This document shows, piece by piece, positions 56,651-64,000 of a stretch of 64,000 nucleotides of DNA. The stretch comes from Oxytricha trifallax. Taxonomy: Eukaryota > Ciliophora > Spirotrichea > Sporadotrichida > Oxytrichidae. The DNA lies in contig ARYC01000367.1 in the NCBI GenBank assembly GCA_000711775.1, positions 87,677 to 151,676 on the forward strand. Reading direction: 5' to 3'. The position numbers and the translations under genes are program-made. Each line of letters starts with the position of its first letter. Position 1 is the first letter of the stretch. The notes under the pieces are model-generated. The model searched no databases and was not told the DNA's origin. It saw only the letters and a program-made list of their open reading frames with translations.

Positions 56651-57180
56651 TAAATTACTATTATTTGTGGTAATAACTTCCCTAGCCAAAATAAAGTTGA
56701 GCAATAGCTTAACCTGCAACAATAATGGTTTAATTTCAAGTGTTAGACATCATATTTAGATTAGTTTATAACATAAATTTTCTAATGTATGTTAATATTT
56801 ATAATATAGGATACCAACTTATAAAAATTCAGGTTGTTACTGGTATTAATTAGGTTTTGAACCATTTTGGAACTTTTCCATTAAAATATTACTTAGTTAA
56901 AACTTGGTACCATAAAAATGATACCTATAAAAATTAAAAGGATTTTTTCACAATTCTAATAAAATTTTAAAAAATTTAATTTAATTTTATTTGAACTAAA
57001 TTAATATTAATAAATTTCCATCTCTGAAGTTTGTTTCAGAATATGTACGCTTTCTCCATTTATAATTGGCAGGATGATCTCTTATAAGATACCCATATTT
57101 AATAGTAATATTTTAAAGCAATAAGATCCAGAGATCTACAAATAATAATTTGAAATTCATTATTTGGAAAAGTAACTAAG

Positions 57181-57950
57181 ATGGAATCACTCAATTATCA
57201 AATGAAAAGAATTAAGGCTCAAGATGTGATTTTGAAGATTCAGAAATGAAGAAAATCTCTATTTATATCTTAACTAACAAGGCAAGATAACTTGATCACA
57301 ATAAATACATTATACAGTTGGTTTATTCCTTACAATTATAAAAGGTCTATGTGAAGAGAAATATTCTTTTAAAAATAAATTGATTAAACTAATTGAAATT
57401 CCCAACTACCCTTAAATATCAGTCACTAATATTTATAACTCATGAATTTTGAAAAAGTGATAGTTACTTTGCTACTAAGAAACAAATTTCTATTAAACTA
57501 CTAGATGGGAACCTTCTTTGATGTCCTTGGTACAATTAAAGAGGAGAATCTAGGAGAAATAATTTAAGATCATGAGAAACGATATTCTTTTTCACCAAGG
57601 ATTCGAAGAAGCAAAGCATTTTTATAAGCTCAGCTTGGCTCATGGATCTTAAGAAGCATCCTTATCTTTCAAGTAAACTTTTACAAGTACATTGTAGGAA
57701 AATCTGGCACTGGTATATATCTTATGGAAGATCATGATAAGTTCATAAGAGGTAGAAAATAGCAGATAGTTCACTTAGTTAGCAAGAAACTTAATAAAGG
57801 TATTTAAAAGCCAGAAAAAATGAACATAGGTGCAGAAGATAGCAGTAAAAAAAGAAATATGGGTCCAAGCAAGCCATAAGGGAAAGAAAAATAAGAAATG
57901 TCAAACCCCTTCATTGGCTAATTAAATATTTATTCAATTTCATCTATTTA
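57181..57950 (+). pseudogene. TBE-7 small-protein remains
   Basis: ATGGAATCACTCAATTATC, then the region for LFLP...IPNYP. Several short deletions, including loss of the GTQISFLK-equivalent stretch. Confidence 0.8.
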
Positions 57951-58990
57951 AATCTAATATATAATTATAGACATTTTTCTCCCTTTCCTTGCACATATTT
58001 TAGTCTTATCTTTATTAACTATCTAGCAACTGCTTTGTAATATGTCTATTGTATTGATTGGTAAATCATGCATTAGGAGATACAACAGTGAATTCTTGTT
58101 CTAAGTTTTGATATAACTTCAATTAAAATAAATTTTATTAATTATGGGCTATAAGTAAATTTGTATACAAGAGTTATGTTTAGCCCTTCTTAGGCTTCTT
58201 AGACTCTTTTGTATTATGAACTGATAAGTTATCAACAAACAAGATAATCTCCTGATCGTTTTATCTCTTAGCTTATGCAAGAAATCAATATAATGCTCTC
58301 TCTCTCAAATAGAGCAAGGCTGAACGACATACATTTCTAAGTCAAAATCTTCAGTACTAGCTAAAATTGTATGAGTGACAATTCTTACTTTTAGTCATTT
58401 ATATCTATATTATCATTCTTTTAATGCCAATAATTATTAAAAAATGTTTTGAATGTAAACACTGCTTCATCAACGTGTATGATCTTGATGTCATAAACAA
58501 TAGCTAGCTGCATTTAATCATATATAAAGTTTAAATTATTACTGTAAAATGGCATTGTAAATCAATCACTCACTTCACTCTGTTGACAGTCTTGAAATTA
58601 AAGCCATTTCGTTTATAAATATTGGCTATAGTTTATGGATAGATACGCATGTCAAGAAATTTGCGATGAAACATCTAAGCTCGATTATCTAATGGAAAAT
58701 GTGCCCAATACTTAATTGTCTTAGAGTTGCAGAGGAAGTAAATATGAACCTGAGAGACCTTTTATTTTATTGCTTGATGTTTTCAAGTGCCTGAGTTATT
58801 ATGCGAAACAGCTAATAAGTAATGATACCTAACTGTTGAGGCACTTTTGCGTAGGAATCTTGCTATGGCTGTATAATTCAGTACTGGTTCGACTAAGTCT
58901 TTATTATACTCGTACCATAACTAAGCTTAAGCAGTAAATCTAAATATTAATCATCATAAATCAACCCATAATTTCTAATTTTAATTTTGT
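57950..58990 (-). pseudogene. TBE-7 transposase remains
   Basis: Inverse of FVDNLSVH and HVDEAVF-like words near 58215 and 58465 is visible; frame broken repeatedly. Confidence 0.8.
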
Positions 58991-59080
58991 GAAATTTCCT
59001 ATTTTTCTCCAATGAGACGTCAACTAGACCCCATAAATAATTGGGCTTATAAAGCTCATTTAGGGATTTTGGGGTTTCTA

Positions 59081-60267
59081 TACTTAATAATAACTTTGAT
59101 TTAATTAATGCACTTTCATTTATATGAAATCCATTAACTTAAACCAAAATTCATTATATTGATCGCTTTTATTTTTCCACTTTTATTTTTTTCTTTGCAT
59201 TCATTTTGATTTATTATTTAAAATAAAATATTCCAAGATATATTATATTAAGTATAACTTATCAATATAAATGATATCAGAAAATATAATATTTATAATT
59301 TTTATCTATAAAATGTACTTCACATATCTCTTTAACCAATTATGTGAAACAAAATAATTTTAAATAAGACACTTCATAAAAATGTATAAAAAGATTATTT
59401 AAAATATTGTCTGGCTGGGGAACTACACTGATTAATCTTTTTATTTTTATGATCATTCAAATCTTATCTAATTTCTTAATTTATTCATTTAAAAGCAATT
59501 CTTAAAAAAATTTTATTAAATTATCTTATAAAACTCTCATTTTCTGGATGAAATTTTTATTTTATTCTAAATTTTTAAATATAAATTTAGAATTTAGTAT
59601 ACCACAAACTCATATCTTAATTTCACATAATCTAAGTTACTAAATACTAAAATTGATTCTCCTCAAAAATGGCTATTTGTGAAAATGTTTAATAATTTAA
59701 ATAAATTAATTGATTATTTTTAAGAAAAGTTATGGGGAATAAAAAAAAATTATCTAAATATAATATAAAAATTAGTTCTGAAAATGACTAATGATATATA
59801 AAGATATTTAATTTTAGTAAATTTTAAATTTATCATTTAAAGAATAATGATTAAATAAATCTATAAATCAATCAAATTTTAATTTCATTTTAAAATTATT
59901 AATGATATATGATATAAATTAAAATCTATATAAATATTTTTAAATAGACATTCAGACTTTTTTTCTACAGATTTCATTTTCAATGAAATCATGGTTAAGA
60001 GGTTATCTTTCTAAATGTATTTTACAATAAAGAAATTTATTTTAAAACTCATCCCTTTTAATTAATCTTTCTAGTCTTCATTTAAATAATAAGGTCTAAT
60101 ATTCTAATAAATTTATTGACTTTATTAATTATTTAAGTTACTTAAAATACATAGAAGCTCTGCAATTGATTTAATTAATTTATTAATAATTAAATTTTTA
60201 AAAGGAATTTTTTAAATTTTGATTTTATTTAATTAATAATTATGGAAAAGAAATTCAAATATAGGGG
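59081..60267. other. AT-rich DNA upstream of G3
   Basis: No gene or element recognised. Confidence 0.5.
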
Positions 60268-60469
60268 ATGCAAGATGAAGAGTCAGATGATGAACCTTGC
60301 ATCAGAGATGTTTCAGGGAAAAGATATAAGATTCCTAAACGGTTCAACCTATATCCAATGAAAAGTGGACTTACTATGACATAATATATGGGAGTAGAGG
60401 TCGATATCTTAAACAGATATAAAGATGAAAGAGCAGTTGAAAGTCTATACTACTTAGGAGATGAACTTA
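60268..60469 (+). CDS. Paralog G3, MDS1-2 (fused)
   Basis: One uninterrupted segment covering what is split by IES1 in G2. ATG 60268; MQDEESDDEPCIRDVSGKRY, KIPKRFNLYPMK, EVDILNRYKDERAVESLYYL. The 3' pointer is GAACTTA (60463-60469), repeated at 61147-61153, two bases displaced from the G2 pointer ATGAAC on the same codons. Confidence 0.87.
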
Positions 60470-61146
60470 TCAATTTATATTTCTTGAGTAATTAATATTA
60501 TTTAATAATAATTTTATTGTATTAATATCTTTATTGTTTAATTGCAACAATTTAAATAATGCCTGTATTATAAGAAAGCTTAGAAAATGCAAATATTTAA
60601 CATTTAAATACTAATATAATGTAACATTATTTTTAAATAAATTAATTTCAATTGTTATGATTTTAAATTTATAAATTAATATAATTATTTTAGATCACGG
60701 ATTAAATCATCAAGAAATTTAATTAAAAATATATTTTGAAAAAGCAGTGAAAATTCCAAGAATAATTTTATTTTATTAAAAAATAAAATTATAAATGAAA
60801 ATTTAAATTTAAATCATGGAGAATATATTACAATAGAAATAATTAATATTTTAAATTTAAAAAGAGTTCTATTTTTAAATTATTTAATTAATATTGCTTT
60901 ATTTAAACTTAATATTTTTAATTAGAATTTAAATTAATTAGATATTACCCATACATATATTAAAATGATGGTAATTTTCTGAATTAATTTAGAATTAATT
61001 CATATAATATTAAAAGTTTTAACTAATTTTATATTATAATTTCTTTTTACAAAAATTATCATTGAAATTTATTCAGTGAAATTGTCTTAAAATATATTTT
61101 ATTTTAATAACATGTATTTGTTACTCTTCGTTTTAATTAATTTTAA
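60470..61146. other. IES2 of paralog G3 (684 bp)
   Basis: AT-rich, between GAACTTA copies; no element recognised. Confidence 0.82.
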
Positions 61147-61274
61147 GAACTTAACTATTTTTGTGGGATGAATAGATACTATGTGACAAAAGTTGATGAT
61201 CTAACATTTGCAATTTATTGCAATGAGTGTGAAAGATTTAGAAAACAAAATGGAATTTGGCTTCCTGGGTTCAG
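61147..61274 (+). CDS. Paralog G3, MDS3 (CxxC segment)
   Basis: Pointers GAACTTA (5') and TTCAG (61270-61274, 3'). Reads LNYFCGMNRYYVTKVDDLTF, then YCNECERFRKQNGIWLPGF. Confidence 0.87.
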
Positions 61275-61966
61275 TATAAATATAAGAATATAAAATTATT
61301 TTAAAAATTGAACTTTTTATAATAATTTAAAGCTTAAGCAATTTATTATGTTTTTATTTCAATTACGTTTATATAATATCATCATATAAATTGGGAAAAA
61401 ATCTTTATAATTAGGAAATTTATTTTCTTTTTTTCTTAAAAATTATTGCCTCTTTCCTTATAAAAAACCCTCTTCAGTAGTTTATTAATGAAAGTATATA
61501 ACTAGCGCATAAGTAATTGTATTTTATAGAGTAAATGTTTGGGGTAATGGTTTAAATATTAGTAATTACAATTAAAATATGTAAATTGAATATCATTTAA
61601 AGACATGAGTATAAATATTTACTGTTTAAGTTGGGATATAGTTACTAATTATTACTGCGAAAAACTCCAACTTAATCTAAATTATACTTCTATAACACAG
61701 TCTGCTTTATTTATCTCCTGAACAAGTTACGACTTATTGAACATCAGCATATATATAAATAAGAATATTTATTTAAATAATAATCATATATTTTCATCAT
61801 TTCATCTTTATATTTTATATTCTCTTCATATATCCATAAATATTTTTGGTTTTTTAACAATATTCCCTAAAACTTTTGGTTTTAATAATAGATTTTTTGT
61901 AATATATAATTACTGAGAATTAATATTAAAAAGATTAATTATTTATTTCAATTTAAAATATACTAA
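61275..61966. other. IES3 of paralog G3 (697 bp) with TBE fragment
   Basis: Between TTCAG copies (61270-61274, 61967-61971). It contains a TBE remnant at about 61465-61755: AAAACCCTCTTCAGTAGTTTATTAATG (TIR), then a decayed transposase N-terminus. Confidence 0.82.
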
Positions 61967-62053
61967 TTCAGAATTCAATGCTTTCGAAATGAAGATCTGA
62001 CACCAAAGTTATTTGTTTATAACAGGTCGCATTTTAAAGGACATAGCACAGAT
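61967..62053 (+). CDS. Paralog G3, MDS4 (HxxxH segment)
   Basis: Reads FRIQCFRNEDLTPKLFVYNR then HFKGHSTD. The 3' end is placed by alignment with G1 and G2; the pointer partner and later MDSs lie beyond the window. Confidence 0.83.
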
Positions 62054-62139
62054 TATAAAAATTATTTATAATAAATATATAATTATCTTTATGAAAATTA
62101 TTTATATGTAAAATATATTTCACTTTTATTAGGTACTAT

Positions 62140-64000
62140 ATTCAAAACCCCAAAACCCCTTAATGAGGTTTATAAGTGCTTTGATTTGTATGGAATTTGT
62201 TAGGGGTTGGGGTTATTAATAGGTTTTAATGTGAAATTTAAAGTAAATGTATTTAATTTAATCACTCAAAATGCACTTTAGGATCAAGTGGAAGAGGTCT
62301 GAAGTTGATCTTACTTAACCACAACTCTATCTACTCTATTGATATGTCTGATCTTGAGTTTGGTTTAATTATTATTGACTCAGGCATTTGCTTCATTGAT
62401 TGAGCACTCTTTTTTTAAATAAATTACTTTATTCTTTACCTAGAATCCTTCTCGCACCTTGTAGAATAGTAATCGTTGCGAGGCATATCACACTCAATTA
62501 TTATTGCTGCTAAAGCCCACACATCCCACTATAAGTCTCCATCTCTCCAGTCTACCCTTTCGATATAGCCTGGAGCTCCCATTACACTTCCAAGCCTTGA
62601 TACTTCCACTCTTAAGGATCTGTTGAAATCAATAATAGTTACTGTTACTGGTAAAAAGTTCAACATTATATTCTCAGGCTTGAGATCTCTGTGAACAAAC
62701 CCTAACTTATAAGCTCTTTGATACCTTGTATATAGGTTGATATTAATGCAAGCTATCTATGATTTCTTTGATCAGTTATGAAATCTCTGAGTGTCATTTC
62801 AAAGAGTGGTAGTCTGAAAGCTACATGATCTTTGGCTAGGAGAACAGCATCTAGCTTTATTAAGTATTTGCACTCTTTAAACCTAGCCTGAGTGAGTAAT
62901 TAATATTCATTAGTAAACTCCATTTAATATTTATCATCACTAAGGAGATAGTTGAAAGGATATACCTTGTAGCATACTGATGATCCTTAAAAACTTTCTT
63001 GTCACAGGAGTCCTCTAGAATTAGGTAGCTTTAAAGAGAAGTATCTAAATCAATCTATGCAAGTACTGGAATTTTCTTGTATTATATTTTAATCATGATT
63101 TTAGTGACCGCTGATGCTAACAGGTTGCGTGCAATCCTCACATACTCTGATTCGCTTGCCTGTTAAAGCTCAGCAACTTAAAGAGGCTCCCTTGCTTTTC
63201 TTTTGTTGAGCAACTTCAGTTGAGTGTCATAATCTTCAACTTCTATTTCTTTCTTGTGGGCTTTTAAAAGATGCTTCTTTAAGTCTCTTGTGTGAGAGTA
63301 CTGCTTAAGGCACTCAAAGCAATCATACTCTCCATCAACTTTGTCATGCTTTAAGTATACAGTAGGCTTAGCTTCCTTATGAACCTTCATATGCCTGTAC
63401 CAGCTAGATTTATGAGTAAAATCTCTTTCACACTTCTCACAAAAAATACTTCAACTTCCTCTGCTTACATTGAAATTTCATTACTAACTTCTCCTCCTCT
63501 CTGTCTCCCACACACTTGTTTGCCATTTATTTTCTATTATTAATTTCTATTTTAATAACAGAGACCTCAAGAGATAGCTCTGGTAGTTCTTTATAAGAAT
63601 TCATCTCACAGCTATCACACTTTTAATGCTGCCAAAGGTAAGTCTCATTTAGTTTGAAGGAAGGGCTGTTGTTTTTCTTAAAATGTTAGCGCTCATATTT
63701 AAATTTGAATTTAAAATTATAAAACTGCCTCTATAACTGAGAGCTTATATGATAGCTTTGCAAGCCTATAAGTTCAAGGAAAGTTCTTAGAGTATTAGAG
63801 AAGAATTATGAGTGTTAAGAGACGATCCAGCTCTAAATATGGGTGAGGAAGTAACCATTTTTACTATAAATAATAAGTTGATTATAGTACATGCCGATTT
63901 AGGAGGTGCACCTAATTAAGTACGTACTGCTTTAGGAGGTATTTTGTGATTTTGTTATTAAAATTAGGGTGCTCCTAATTAAGTACTAGCTTTAATTAAT
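62140..64000 (-). mobile_element. TBE-6 transposon (partial, runs off window)
   Basis: Left end at 62143 (CAAAACCCCAAAACCCCTTAATGAGG) preceded by ATT at 62140-62142. It contains the kinase gene and part of the divergent intergenic region (63697-64000, with TTAGGAGGTGCACCTAA at about 63899). Presumably within IES4 of G3. Confidence 0.95.
62262..63696 (-). pseudogene. TBE-6 zinc-finger kinase, damaged
   Basis: ATG at 63696-63694 (MSANILRKTTAL), natural TGA at 62264-62262. The second finger is clear (DCFECLKQYSHTRDLKKHLLKAH, 63390-63178 frame). The kinase lobe is visible in inverse (GTTCACAGAGATCTCAAGCC for VHRDLKP). Frame breaks occur near the N-terminus and within the lobe. Confidence 0.88.

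Larger units (their letters stand above)
55164..59080 (-). mobile_element. Decayed full-length TBE-7
   Basis: 55167-59078. Left end CAAAACCCC with AAT before it; right end GGGATTTTGGGGTTT. Gene order as in TBE-5: kinase remains on minus (about 55270-56650), small-protein remains on plus (ATG 57181 to about 57950), transposase remains on minus (about 57950-58990). Many TGA codons and indels in all three. Confidence 0.9.

Overview
This window is micronuclear (germline) DNA of a hypotrich/stichotrich ciliate of the Oxytricha/Stylonychia type. Four things point there. Transposons end in C4A4 telomere-like repeats (CAAAACCCCAAAACCCC). Genes read through TAA and TAG (as Gln) and stop only at TGA. 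A gene is cut into short coding segments (MDSs) separated by AT-rich IESs bounded by direct-repeat pointers. Most of the remaining DNA is very AT-rich, with abundant foldback elements. Species cannot be named from the sequence.

Two systems dominate. (1) TBE transposons of about 4.1 kb: six well-preserved copies (TBE-1 8221-12294; TBE-2 14387-18545; TBE-3 23041-27111; TBE-4 36059-40158; TBE-5 43949-49961, enlarged by nested insertions; TBE-6 from 62143, leaving the window) and several decayed copies (about 5900-7400, 19640-22490, 28792-30810, 43050-43500, 55167-59078, 61465-61755). Each carries a DDE transposase, a small-protein gene running towards it, and a C2H2 zinc-finger/protein-kinase gene diverging from the small-protein gene across a palindrome-rich intergenic region of about 560 bp. 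TBE-2 is almost intact: its small-protein and kinase genes are open, and its transposase has a single 1-bp deletion. The small-protein gene needs two tiny introns (36 and 26 nt).

(2) Three co-oriented paralogs (G1, G2, G3) of an unrecognised IES-interrupted gene, about 30 kb apart. G2 can be read from ATG (31105) to TGA (42227): eight MDSs joined at direct-repeat pointers give one 252-codon frame. G1 is covered from MDS3 (1310) to about MDS8 (14131 on), and G3 from MDS1 (60268) to MDS4 (62053). IES4 of all three holds TBE DNA. The encoded protein has an acidic N-terminus, a CxxC ... HxxxH motif set and a charged coiled-coil-like stretch.

Around these lie MITE/foldback families with 8-10 bp target duplications (782-1250, 2160-2574, 6080-7152, 20923-21516, 42521-42942), TA-flanked foldbacks nested inside TBE-5, large palindromes whose arms carry long TGA-only frames (3584-5293, 50274-51979), a GC-rich repeat R (18549-19080, 22495-22660, 34387-34960) and a 300-bp repeat Q (27393-27700, 54824-55125). 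Because only TGA stops, long open frames arise often by chance. I therefore call genes on homology between copies and on in-frame pointer joins, not on frame length.
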